From Bdellovibrio bacteriovorus str. Tiberius (GTDB lineage: Bacteria; Bdellovibrionota; Bdellovibrionia; Bdellovibrionales; Bdellovibrionaceae), in the NCBI RefSeq assembly GCF_000317895.1, contig NC_019567.1, positions 2,108,001 through 2,172,000 of the forward strand: a DNA stretch of 64,000 bases, given 5' to 3'. The position numbers and the translations under genes are program-made. The notes beneath the pieces were generated by a model. The model was not told where the DNA came from and did not search any database. It was given only the letters and a program-made list of their open reading frames with translations. Within the stretch, counting starts at the first letter, position 1. Each line of letters starts with the position of its first letter. Positions 23,572 through 31,983 of this stretch are shown in pieces.

Positions 23572-24855
23572 CTATCTTTCAATGATCGCGGCCACACCCA
23601 TACCGCCTGCGGTACAGATAGAGATCAATCCACGGCCGGAACCTTTTTGCGCCAGCATCTTGGAAAGACTTGCCACAATACGGCCGCCAGTTGCAGCGAA
23701 CGGGTGCCCCAAAGCCAGGCTTCCACCTTTGACGTTCATTTTGGAACGATCAATGGAACCCAAGGCCTTGTCCCAGCCCAGTTGTGTGCGGCAGTACTCT
23801 TCATCTTCCCAGGCTTTCAATGTGCACAACACCTGGCCTGCGAAGGCTTCGTGGATTTCATAGAAATCAAAATCCTGCAGCGTCAGGTTGTTGCGACGAA
23901 GCAGATTGGCCACCGCGCGAGTCGGCGCCATCAAAAGACCTTCGCCTTTTACAAAGTCCACGGCAGCATAGTCTGCATCAACAAAGTACGCCAGCACCGG
24001 AAGGTTTTTTTCTTTGGCAAATTCCTCACTGCCCAACAGAACTGCGGAAGCTCCATCCGTCAACGGAGTGCTGTTCCCGGCTGTTAGCGTGCCGGTGCCG
24101 TTGAAATCAAATGCGGGTTTCAGCTTTGCCAATTTTTCCATTGTCGTGTCCGGCCGAACAAAGATGTCCTGTTTCAGACCTTTGAAATCAAAAACCAGAT
24201 CCTTATAGAACCCCTCAGCATAGGCCTTCGCCGCATTCTGATGGCTGTGGTAAGCCAGTTCATCCTGCGCTTCGCGCGTGATCATCCAGTCTTTCACCAT
24301 CATTTCTGTGTGATCACCCATGGATTTGCCGGTGCGCGGTTCCTGCACATTCGGGAAGCGTGGTTTCAGATATTGAAGTTTTAATTCTGCGAACTTTTTC
24401 AGACGGCCACCCAGTGTTTTTTCTTTTTGGGCTTCCATCATGATCCAGGAAAACTCATGGGGCAAAACACCGGCGATATCACTGTTGGTGTCCGTACCGC
24501 CACCGATGCCGCTTTCGATCTGGCCTGAAGCGATTTTCAAAGCGATTTGCGCCACGGTCTCAAGACCCGTACCGCAGGCACGTTGTACGTCATAACCCGG
24601 TGTGTGCGGATCAAGTCCTGCCCCCAGAACAGTTTCACGGGCCAGGTTCCAGTCCGAGGCATTTTTCATCACAGCCCCCAAAGACACATCCCCCAACAAG
24701 GCCCCGCGCAGCTGGGTCTTGTCGACCAGATCACGCACCGTGGCTGTCATCAGCTCACGATTGGAGGTGCGGGAATAATTCGTGAAGGATTTCGTGAACG
24801 GAGTTCTGGAGCCGGCCAGGATGGCGACGGGTCTCATGGTTTTACGGTTGCTCAT
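23572..24855 (-). CDS. acetyl-CoA C-acyltransferase, FadI type
   Basis: 427 residues, the length of FadI-like thiolases rather than the ~390 of AtoB. Active-site residues are Cys94 (QRACGTGLE), the His in YEIHEAFAG, His384 (LALGHPFAATGG) and Cys414 (SICTAGGMG). It cleaves 3-ketoacyl-CoA in beta-oxidation. No FadJ-like multifunctional partner is adjacent. It is divergent from a TetR regulator, and a perfect palindrome directly follows the -10 of its promoter. Its expression is therefore probably released when an acyl-CoA or related ligand binds the repressor. This fits consumption of prey fatty acids. Confidence 0.92.
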   Translation of the reverse strand: MSNRKTMRPVAILAGSRTPFTKSFTNYSRTSNRELMTATVRDLVDKTQLRGALLGDVSLGAVMKNASDWNLARETVLGAGLDPHTPGYDVQRACGTGLETVAQIALKIASGQIESGIGGGTDTNSDIAGVLPHEFSWIMMEAQKEKTLGGRLKKFAELKLQYLKPRFPNVQEPRTGKSMGDHTEMMVKDWMITREAQDELAYHSHQNAAKAYAEGFYKDLVFDFKGLKQDIFVRPDTTMEKLAKLKPAFDFNGTGTLTAGNSTPLTDGASAVLLGSEEFAKEKNLPVLAYFVDADYAAVDFVKGEGLLMAPTRAVANLLRRNNLTLQDFDFYEIHEAFAGQVLCTLKAWEDEEYCRTQLGWDKALGSIDRSKMNVKGGSLALGHPFAATGGRIVASLSKMLAQKGSGRGLISICTAGGMGVAAIIER

Positions 24856-24906
24856 ATCTACCTGTCCTGTTCTGGTACCTATTCTGGTTACCTGCAGTTA
24901 TTCTGC

Positions 24907-24936
24907 TTGATACCTACCTACTGATAGGTAGATAAT
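24907..24936 (+). promoter_or_regulatory. promoter of the tetR gene
   Basis: TTGATA, an 18-base spacer, then GATAAT (5 of 6). The palindromic operator occupies the spacer, so the regulator should repress itself. Confidence 0.6.
24914..24931. promoter_or_regulatory. palindromic operator for the TetR regulator
   Basis: Perfect inverted repeat CTACCTA-CTGA-TAGGTAG between the divergent thiolase and tetR genes. It lies between -35 and -10 of the tetR promoter and directly after the -10 of the thiolase promoter. GGTACC and GGTAACC near the thiolase start may be weaker half-sites. Confidence 0.75.
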
Positions 24937-24960
24937 ATCCCTGTCGGACCTTGAATGCAA
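24932..24960 (-). promoter_or_regulatory. promoter of the FadI-type thiolase
   Basis: On the minus strand TTGCAT, a 17-base spacer, then TATTAT, abutting the operator. Confidence 0.65.
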
Positions 24961-24980
24961 GGGCTGAAAAGGATTAGAGT

Positions 24981-25535
24981 ATGGACACTAGAACCCGCGC
25001 CCTGGACCTGGGACGCCATTATCTGCAAACCCTTGGTTTTAACGGCTTCAGCTTTCAAACTGTTGCTGACGCTCTGGGTATCCGCAAAGCCAGTCTGCAC
25101 TATTATTTCGCCTCAAAAGAGGACCTGGGCATGGCACTGATTGAGGAATATCAAAAATCCTATACCGACTGGGCCGTAAAAAGAGAGCATCTCTCTGCCG
25201 AAGAAAAAATGGAACAATTGATCCAGATGTTTGTCAAAATCGGTGCCGATCACAAGATCTGCCCCGGTGGAGTTTTGTGTGCGGATTTTGGTGCCGTTTC
25301 AAATCCAATGAAGAAAAAACTTCTGCAGTTCCATCTTGGCCAAAAAGCCTGGCTGGTTCGCACGCTAAAACAAGGCATACAGGAAAAGACTTTCCGAAAG
25401 AATCTGGCCGTGGAAGAAACCGCCGATCTGATTCAAGCCAGCATTCAAGGGGGCTTGCAAGTGGCGCGTATTCGCGGCGAAATGAAAAGCTTCAAAATCC
25501 TGGGTAAGACGCTCATTCAAAATCTAAAATCATGA
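24981..25535 (+). CDS. TetR-family transcriptional regulator
   Basis: 184 residues. The N-terminal helix-turn-helix (about residues 20-45) reads FQTVADALGIRKASLHYYF followed by ASKEDL, the classic TetR recognition helix. A helical ligand-binding and dimerisation domain follows (about 60-184), with a Cys pair in HKICPGGVLCADFG. The C-terminal region resembles the AcrR/YcdC group that senses small hydrophobic or acyl compounds. The ribosome site AAAAGGA precedes the ATG. Divergent placement and the shared palindrome indicate repression of the thiolase and of itself. Confidence 0.9.
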   Translation: MDTRTRALDLGRHYLQTLGFNGFSFQTVADALGIRKASLHYYFASKEDLGMALIEEYQKSYTDWAVKREHLSAEEKMEQLIQMFVKIGADHKICPGGVLCADFGAVSNPMKKKLLQFHLGQKAWLVRTLKQGIQEKTFRKNLAVEETADLIQASIQGGLQVARIRGEMKSFKILGKTLIQNLKS

Positions 25536-25737
25536 CTTCTCTGAGCAGTCCGTAGGATTCACAATCTCTACGCTCCGCTCCACAATCGTTCCATCATTTC
25601 CTCTTAGTAATTCCATAATTTACAAAATTTTTGCTACCACCCATTGGCACTCACTTTGCTCTAAGGACACTGCTTGTGTTTTTTGGAGTCATTGTGCGAC
25701 CAGCCCACATCAGAGGGCTTTAAGGAATGGTATTCAT

Positions 25738-27636
25738 ATGAAATACAGATCTATTACAGCTCTTGGCCTTCTGTTTTTCGCGACAGTCAGCGCGAATGCC
25801 GCGTCATTGAATGCAGACTCCGAGGTCAATACGACACTGATCCGGGAATTCCTTTCAAAAACTGAAATGCGCCTGCCACCCCAAGTGATCAAGTTCGTCG
25901 GCCCACAAACAGTTGATTTTAAAGACATGGGTGCGCTCCCGGGGAACCTGTGCAGCAAAGATGTGAATTATAAAGACCTGGTTAAAAGCAGCATTCTCAA
26001 GTTCCGCAAGCGCATCTTTCTTCACAAAGGTCTTTTGCCTTATCTGAAGGGAGCCAAATCCCCTTGTTCAGGTGACAGTATTCAGAATATCGCGGCCCGC
26101 GCTTTGATCTTTGAGATTTCCCGCCTTTATGACCGTTCTGACAAACACTGGGACAATGCCGCTGATAAGGCCGCTCTTTCAAGTTGTGAATTTCAACATG
26201 AAACAGATCGCCAGAACGGCAATCTGTTTCCGATCTGCCAGTATTATTTGAAAAGCTCGTACCGCGTTTCGGGATCCCCGTCTTACAAGAATCTTTCTGA
26301 CTTTAAAGGGAACCGCATTCAAAGCAAAAACGAACTGCCTGTGCGTGTCGGAAATATCAACGAACTGGATTCGCCGGACGAACACTTTGCTTACAACTTC
26401 ACTCAGTTTTTGACTGATCCCAGCTATCAGTGTCGTAAACCTTCTTTCCACACTTACTTCCAACGCCTGACCGGATTTGTCCCTTTTACTGCCGAAAACT
26501 GCGCCCCCGTCACCCATCTTTACACCAGCACCGGCGCCTGGAAGATCGACATCGATCCTGCCAAGGTCTACGAAGTCCATTTCCTTTTTGCCAGCAAGGG
26601 TGAAGAGATGATGAGCCGCTGGGGGCACTCGATGCTTCGCCTGGTGGTGTGCGCCCCCACCCGCAAAACTGTAGGACCAGAATGCCTGGCGGATGTGGCT
26701 TTCCATGTGGTGTTAAGTTACCGCGCCAACATTGATGACGTAATCGTGAATTACTGGGATGGCCTGACTGGTAAATACCCGTCCCAAATCATGACGTTCT
26801 CAATGAATGAGGTGATTGATGAATACACTCGGGGCCAGTGGCGCGACCTGATCAGCCTGCCACTGAAGATCTCTGCGACTGAAAAGAAAATTCTGGTGGA
26901 AAGCGCGCTTGAGCACTACTGGAGCTATGCTGGTGACTATAAATTCCTGTCCAACAACTGTGCTTCGGAAACAGATCAGTTGATGCGCTCGGCTTTGCCG
27001 AAAAGTCATTCTTATCAGGACACCTTTGCGGCAAGTCCGCTGGGTGTGTATCGCAATTTGAAACTGCACAACCTGGTGGATGAAGGTCTTTTGAAAGACG
27101 AAAAAGACGCCAAACGCAAAGGCTATTTCTTCCCAAGCCAGAAAGAATCCCTGGACAAGGCCTTTAATCACATGCGCCCGTTCTTCGTGGGATATCGTGA
27201 TTTGTCCGAGTGGGCGGAATACTCCAAAGCTTCAGAGCGTACAAACGTGTACCAGACGCTAGAAACCTTCGAAGACCTGGGCAACGCCTACATTCTGGAA
27301 AAGTACGCCAACCTTGTACAGCAGGGACTGCAAGGCAAGCTGATCACCCGCCTGCTCCAGGGCGAAAATCGCGAGACCGCCTTTGTTCAGGTGATTGCCG
27401 GCATCAACCAGGCTTCACAAAATCGCCTGCCCTGGAGACTTGCTCAAGGTGGTTACGGCGTGCCCGTGGCTGCCGAGGTGGTTTCGGATGAAGAAGTCAC
27501 CCTGCGACTGCAGGAAGGCATCAAATGGGGTTCAGCTTACAAAGATTTGGTTATGAAAAAGTTCCCGGGCATTGACCAGGAGCTTGTTGGAATTAAACAG
27601 AACCTAGAACTACTAACAAACCGCAGGAGGTTTTAA
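25738..27636 (+). CDS. DUF4105 (Lnb N-terminal type) exported protein
   Basis: 632 residues with a signal peptide (cleavage near NAASLN, residue 22). The central DUF4105 domain covers about 275-470, with SRWGHSMLRLVV (His297), VLSYRANIDDVI, YWDGLTGKYPSQI and KFLSNNCASETDQLM (Cys408). The conserved His and Cys resemble a permuted papain/NlpC-like pair, so hydrolase or acyl-transferase activity is possible though unproven. The flanking N-terminal (23-270) and C-terminal (480-632) regions are helical and unassigned. Its stop overlaps the start of the next gene (TAATG), which means tight coupling with the His-rich protein. Confidence 0.82.
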   Translation: MKYRSITALGLLFFATVSANAASLNADSEVNTTLIREFLSKTEMRLPPQVIKFVGPQTVDFKDMGALPGNLCSKDVNYKDLVKSSILKFRKRIFLHKGLLPYLKGAKSPCSGDSIQNIAARALIFEISRLYDRSDKHWDNAADKAALSSCEFQHETDRQNGNLFPICQYYLKSSYRVSGSPSYKNLSDFKGNRIQSKNELPVRVGNINELDSPDEHFAYNFTQFLTDPSYQCRKPSFHTYFQRLTGFVPFTAENCAPVTHLYTSTGAWKIDIDPAKVYEVHFLFASKGEEMMSRWGHSMLRLVVCAPTRKTVGPECLADVAFHVVLSYRANIDDVIVNYWDGLTGKYPSQIMTFSMNEVIDEYTRGQWRDLISLPLKISATEKKILVESALEHYWSYAGDYKFLSNNCASETDQLMRSALPKSHSYQDTFAASPLGVYRNLKLHNLVDEGLLKDEKDAKRKGYFFPSQKESLDKAFNHMRPFFVGYRDLSEWAEYSKASERTNVYQTLETFEDLGNAYILEKYANLVQQGLQGKLITRLLQGENRETAFVQVIAGINQASQNRLPWRLAQGGYGVPVAAEVVSDEEVTLRLQEGIKWGSAYKDLVMKKFPGIDQELVGIKQNLELLTNRRRF

Positions 27637-28034
27637 TGAAAAAACTAGTACTGGTCTCTTTGCTGATCATGGGTATTGGCATCGAATCCGCGATGGCACG
27701 CCCTCACCACAGACCGCGCCCAGAGCACGGCCGTGGCCACGGTGGTCACCATGGCAACAGCGATTTCGGTGACGGCGTATTGGCAGGCTTGCTGCTTTCC
27801 ACAGCAGCTTTGTTCATGAGCGATATCACAGCCAACCATTCTCAAGCTGTGTACTTGTATGCTGACCAGGATGCTGCAACCTTCCTTGCTGAAGGCGGCG
27901 AGCCGACTCCAGCCTTGGCGCAGGCAATGAACTATGAGCGTGATTTCCTGGCGCGTGCGCAAGTGGAAGCTTCCGCTGAGCTTTCTGATCAGGAAGTGGC
28001 TTATTTGGTTATGAGAAGATCTGAAAGCCTGTAA
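27636..28034 (+). CDS. His-rich small exported protein
   Basis: 132 residues. A signal peptide (MKKLVLVSLLIMGIGIESAMA) is followed by a His/Arg/Gly/Pro segment (residues 22-42) with ten or so His, then a hydrophobic stretch (GVLAGLLLSTAALFMSDI) that may be a membrane helix. A polar C-terminal region of about 75 residues ends the protein. The His cluster may bind metal. A strong AGGAGG lies inside the end of the DUF4105 gene, and the start overlaps that gene's stop by one base. The two products probably act together, but the role is unknown. Confidence 0.8.
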   Translation: MKKLVLVSLLIMGIGIESAMARPHHRPRPEHGRGHGGHHGNSDFGDGVLAGLLLSTAALFMSDITANHSQAVYLYADQDAATFLAEGGEPTPALAQAMNYERDFLARAQVEASAELSDQEVAYLVMRRSESL

Positions 28035-28057
28035 TTCAGGTTTTTACTTCGGACCAC

Positions 28058-28092
28058 GAAAAAGGGGCTGAGAAATCAGTCCCTTTTTTTAT
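28058..28092 (+). terminator. rho-independent terminator
   Basis: AAAGGGGCTGA pairs with TCAGTCCCTTT (one G-T pair) around GAAA, then a T tract. It ends the DUF4105/His-rich unit. Confidence 0.85.
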
Positions 28093-28139
28093 TTCGGATA
28101 CGAGTTGTTGTTTCAGACAGACAGGACTATAATGTGCCT

Positions 28140-29150
28140 ATGTCTGATACTAAAAAGCTTTCCGAAATTCAACTCTCTGTCCTGGACCTTGCGCCCATCA
28201 TCGACGGTAAATCCGTCGCGGACTCATTTCACAACACTCTGGATCTGGCCCAGCACACAGAAAAATGGGGCTACAACCGTTATTGGCTGGCCGAACATCA
28301 CAATCTTGATGGAATTGCCAGCTCTGCCACATCAGTTTTGATCGGCTATGTGGCCGGTGGAACCAAAACCATCCGTGTGGGCTCTGGCGGCGTCATGTTG
28401 CCAAATCACGCGCCTTTGGTGATCGCTGAACAATTCGGCACGCTGGCGCATTTATACCCGGGTCGTATTGATCTGGGGTTGGGACGTGCGCCGGGCACAG
28501 ATCGCCTGACCATGCATGCTTTACGGCGCGATATGCAGGGAAACGAAAACGATTTCCCTGAAAATGTGCGCGAACTGATCGGATACTTTGCAAAAAGCCA
28601 CGGGCATGAACGTGTGCGTGCGATTCCAGCGATGGGAACCGAAGTTCCGGTGTGGCTGCTGGGATCCAGCCTTTACAGCGCCCAACTGGCAGCAGTCATG
28701 GGACTTCCTTATTCCTTTGCCGGACACTTTGCGCCGGAACAAATGGAAGAAGCGATCCATATTTACCGCTCCGGATTCCAGGCATCCCGGTACTTGAAGA
28801 AACCTTATGTGATGGTGGGCCTGCAGGTGGTTGCCGCTGACACCACTGAACAAGCCCAGCGCCTGGCCACAACCCTGTATCTGCGTTTTCTGGGAATCAT
28901 CCGCAATCAGCGCGTGAATCTGCTGCCACCCGTAAGCAGCATGGAACAAATCTGGCGCCCGGGTGAAAAAGAAATTGTCTTAAGTAAATTGAGCAACGCC
29001 ATCATCGGCGACAAACACGAAGTCAAAGCGGGGCTGGAAAGATTTATCCAGCGCACCGGTGCTGATGAAGTGATGATTTTGTCTGATATGTACGATCATG
29101 CTGATCGTCTGCGCTCGTTTGAACTGACCGCGGAAGCCTGGAAAAGCTAA
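28140..29150 (+). CDS. LLM-class flavin-dependent oxidoreductase
   Basis: 336 residues from the ATG at 28140; a GTG two codons upstream (28134) has better AGGA spacing and is the alternative. Luciferase-like monooxygenase features are present: LSVLDLAPI at the start, [10 protein letters not shown] (substrate/flavin segment), RIRVGSGG-type strand [33 protein letters not shown], and [24 protein letters not shown]. It follows the 'MsnO8/YhbW' subgroup that uses FMN. Substrate unknown. Its stop overlaps that of the convergent dual-binding-fold gene by four bases. Confidence 0.9.
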   Translation: MSDTKKLSEIQLSVLDLAPIIDGKSVADSFHNTLDLAQHTEKWGYNRYWLAEHHNLDGIASSATSVLIGYVAGGTKTIRVGSGGVMLPNHAPLVIAEQFGTLAHLYPGRIDLGLGRAPGTDRLTMHALRRDMQGNENDFPENVRELIGYFAKSHGHERVRAIPAMGTEVPVWLLGSSLYSAQLAAVMGLPYSFAGHFAPEQMEEAIHIYRSGFQASRYLKKPYVMVGLQVVAADTTEQAQRLATTLYLRFLGIIRNQRVNLLPPVSSMEQIWRPGEKEIVLSKLSNAIIGDKHEVKAGLERFIQRTGADEVMILSDMYDHADRLRSFELTAEAWKS

Positions 29151-30910
29151 TCCTGAGACATCAGGTGCCAGTCTTTCAGATTGTATTTGTTCAAAATACT
29201 TTCCAATTCACCACTCTGACGTGCCTGCAGGAACCAGTTCTGCAGGTGCTGAGGAACAGAACCAAACTCGGGCTCTTTCGGTACACTGACAAGAACCAAA
29301 GAACTAAAGCCAGTCAATGAAGTCGGCACCAGTTTCAGGTTCACACCCACTTTGCGACCCATAGAATAGCTCAGCAGATTGTAATCACCCAGCGCCAGAT
29401 CCACGCGACGGTCGTTGATCATCTTGATCATACGATCTGCCACATCCGAACCTGTCAGCTTGATCACGCGGGATCCACCAGAAGTGGAAAACACTTCCGC
29501 ACTGCCTTCGCTGCCCACATCGGCATAAACGATTTTTTTAGTGGAAATGGATTCACTGTCGATCAGGGAATCTTTGTAATTCAAAGGCACCAGAGCGCCC
29601 AGATAGCTCATGCCCAAGTCAGGACCCACGATCCGAATGTTCGGCAGATACCGAACCATATAGGAAGGAACGATGATGTAATTCACCTTGCGCGACAGAA
29701 GGTTTGATACCAATCGGGTGTTGGCGATACTTTCCATCTGCAGGATAAATCCATGTTCTTGAGCGATACCTTTCAGAATGTCATAAATGTATCCACCCCA
29801 GACACCCGGGCCTTTTTCGCAAAGATACGGGCACAGCGGCGCCACGCCGATCTTCACAATCAGACGATTGGTAGAAGATGTCGGAATGGATTTCGTTTTC
29901 ACCGGCACCGGAGTTTTTTCCGGCGTCACCGTCACATACTTGGAAGAAGGACGTCCCATCCACCCCGGATAGTCCTTCACCGACTGAGCCGTCACCGGAA
30001 AAGTGGGAACCAGTTTCTTGGTTGGGACTTTTTCTTTCTTAAGATAAGCAATCAGGTTTCGCGCCGTCTCGCGCCCCAGCTCCGCACAGAACTGGGCGGA
30101 ATCGATGATTGTCAGTCTTTTGTTTTTGATATTTTCAACCGACTCCGGATCACCGTCGAAAGTGGCATGACGAATCTCGGTGCGTTTTTTCTCCCAAAGG
30201 CTTTTCACGATCGTGATGCCACCCCCGTCATTTACGGTCAGAATCAGATCCACGCTGCCTTTTTCCGGAAAGTCTTTCAGGAACTGTTTTACTGCCACTT
30301 CGCCCGATGCCGGATCCACGGCCTGATAACGCTTCAGAACTTTGAAGTTGCGACTGTGTTCACGAAGAGAATCGAAGAACCCATCCACGCGATCCATCGT
30401 GGAAGACACCTGCGGGTATTCAAAGACCACAATACGGATTGTGGTGCCCTTTTCAAAAGTCTTTTCGATATAGTCGCCATTGTCACGACCACCCTGATAG
30501 TTGTCGCTGGTTAAAAACGACGCCAGGTTCCCGTTCACGATATACTGATCGTACGCAATGACCGGGATACCCTTGGTATTGGCCTCTTGCAGACCGCGCG
30601 CCAAAGCCGAGTTGTCGGTCGGCTGAATCACAATCACATTCGGAGTTTTTTTAAGGGCGTCATCCAGCTGGGTCGTCTGATTCAAAATACCTTTACGACC
30701 TTCGCCAGCCACATAAGGAATCACTTTAATTTTATCAGAATTTGATTTGTTGAATTTTTCGATCTCTTCTTCAAAGCCTTTTCGCATGGCCACCTGGCCT
30801 TCGATCTTCATGCTCCAGTATAATGCAGGAACATTCCACGTTGTTGAAGCGTGTGAAGAAAAAGAGAAAAGAAATGCGCTGATAAAAAAACAAAACGTAT
30901 TTGTGCCCAC
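29147..30910 (-). CDS. exported fusion of a sugar-type and an amino-acid-type periplasmic binding fold
   Basis: 587 residues from a GTG at 30910. Signal peptide about 1-21. Residues about 25-320 are a periplasmic-binding-protein-like domain of the ribose/sugar type ([54 protein letters not shown]). After a linker with Pro-Val repeats (about 320-350), residues about 350-585 form a bacterial extracellular solute-binding domain type 3 ([40 protein letters not shown]). There is no membrane helix or signalling output after them. Such folds normally occur singly with an ABC transporter or fused to a kinase, and no permease is nearby. A leaderless-type promoter precedes it. Confidence 0.85.
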   Translation of the reverse strand: MGTNTFCFFISAFLFSFSSHASTTWNVPALYWSMKIEGQVAMRKGFEEEIEKFNKSNSDKIKVIPYVAGEGRKGILNQTTQLDDALKKTPNVIVIQPTDNSALARGLQEANTKGIPVIAYDQYIVNGNLASFLTSDNYQGGRDNGDYIEKTFEKGTTIRIVVFEYPQVSSTMDRVDGFFDSLREHSRNFKVLKRYQAVDPASGEVAVKQFLKDFPEKGSVDLILTVNDGGGITIVKSLWEKKRTEIRHATFDGDPESVENIKNKRLTIIDSAQFCAELGRETARNLIAYLKKEKVPTKKLVPTFPVTAQSVKDYPGWMGRPSSKYVTVTPEKTPVPVKTKSIPTSSTNRLIVKIGVAPLCPYLCEKGPGVWGGYIYDILKGIAQEHGFILQMESIANTRLVSNLLSRKVNYIIVPSYMVRYLPNIRIVGPDLGMSYLGALVPLNYKDSLIDSESISTKKIVYADVGSEGSAEVFSTSGGSRVIKLTGSDVADRMIKMINDRRVDLALGDYNLLSYSMGRKVGVNLKLVPTSLTGFSSLVLVSVPKEPEFGSVPQHLQNWFLQARQSGELESILNKYNLKDWHLMSQD

Positions 30911-30916
30911 ACAGCG

Positions 30917-30945
30917 AGTATATCTGATGCTGTTATGGGCTCCAA
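30917..30945 (-). promoter_or_regulatory. sigma-70 promoter, leaderless
   Basis: On the minus strand TTGGAG, a 17-base spacer, then TATACT, with six bases to the GTG start. No ribosome site lies between. Confidence 0.55.
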
Positions 30946-31040
30946 ATAAGCAATTTAGAATTGCGACCTGTTAATGAAAGAAAATAAATTATGTTTACAG
31001 CAAGAGGCGGAACCATGATGTTCCGCAAATATCCGCGACG

Positions 31041-31970
31041 TTAATACAACTCAATGCGATCATTCTCTCTGAATCCAGAGCCGGAATGTATGACGGCAAT
31101 GGATCCATCGTTACCGAAGTAACTGATGACCTCGAGTGTTCCTTTCAATCTGCCCGGAACACGACCGATATGACCACCGCTTTCAGGGTCATACACATCG
31201 TCACCGTCTTCAGTGACTTTCAAAAGATCTCCCACTTGCAGACCCGAAACTCTGCCGACATTCAGATAAATTCTGTCGCCATTGATCGCAGCAATGCGTC
31301 CTTCCCAAGTGACTTTATCCAAAGACGCCAACACCTGCGGAGTAAAATCAAGGAATGCATCTTTTACCAAAACTGTGATCATATCCGGGTTGTTTGCCAG
31401 GAATTTGTCTGTTTCAACACGTTCCGCGACACGCACACCTTGCTCTTCCACGGTGACAGTTTTTACCGTGTTAAACACTTCGCGGCCCGCACGGCCAGTT
31501 ACAACACGCACCTGCGCCACCACTTCAAATGCCGTGGTCAAATGACGAACCACGCCCACGTTGTCAGCTTTGCGTTTGATACGAATGTCGATGATCTTGC
31601 CTTCAAGAACTGTGTTCACACCCAGAGCCTGGGCCGCTTTGGCGACTTCTGCCAGCTTGTACTGACCATTTTCAATCATCTTGGCCAGATCCACTTTCAA
31701 TTCACGGCTGTCCAGAGCAATGACTTCGCCTGTGCGATTCAAGTCAGCAATAAAAGCAGCACGAGCCTGATCACGCAGTTCCTGCGGGCGTTTGTCACCA
31801 GCATCCAGGAACGGCAGAACCATCATGCGCTTGCGAGGAGCAGAATCATCCTTGCGCGCCTCATAGTTCACATCTTTGATTTCCCGGCGGGTGGTGGGAT
31901 TTGCACTGCGATCCAAAGTTGCACACGCAGTCACACAGAAAACAATTGCCAGACAGAATAACTTTTTCAC
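31041..31970 (-). CDS. lipoprotein with CsgG/TolB-like N-terminus and FlgT-like C-terminus
   Basis: 309 residues. Lipobox VTAC gives the lipidated Cys at 16. Residues about 45-200 show the CsgG/TolB-N alternation RKRMMVLPFLDAGD ... AFIADLNRTGEVIALDSREL ... AAQALGVNTVLEGKIIDI. Residues about 225-309 form a small beta domain (WEGRIAAINGDRIYLNVGRV, SGLQVGDLLKVTEDG, GSGFRENDRIELY) like the C-terminal domain of FlgT, the Vibrio flagellar H-ring protein. It is likely an outer-membrane-associated assembly factor; the flagellar link is inferred. It is third in a unit after dnaE and the partner below, 13 bases apart. Confidence 0.72.
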   Translation of the reverse strand: MKKLFCLAIVFCVTACATLDRSANPTTRREIKDVNYEARKDDSAPRKRMMVLPFLDAGDKRPQELRDQARAAFIADLNRTGEVIALDSRELKVDLAKMIENGQYKLAEVAKAAQALGVNTVLEGKIIDIRIKRKADNVGVVRHLTTAFEVVAQVRVVTGRAGREVFNTVKTVTVEEQGVRVAERVETDKFLANNPDMITVLVKDAFLDFTPQVLASLDKVTWEGRIAAINGDRIYLNVGRVSGLQVGDLLKVTEDGDDVYDPESGGHIGRVPGRLKGTLEVISYFGNDGSIAVIHSGSGFRENDRIELY

Positions 31971-31983
31971 CAGGAGTCCCTTC

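Noticed and set aside
31007..31026. Terminator after the 309-residue lipoprotein gene
   Set aside because: GCGGAAC-N6-GTTCCGC forms a hairpin but no T tract follows on the minus strand, so I could not call it a terminator.
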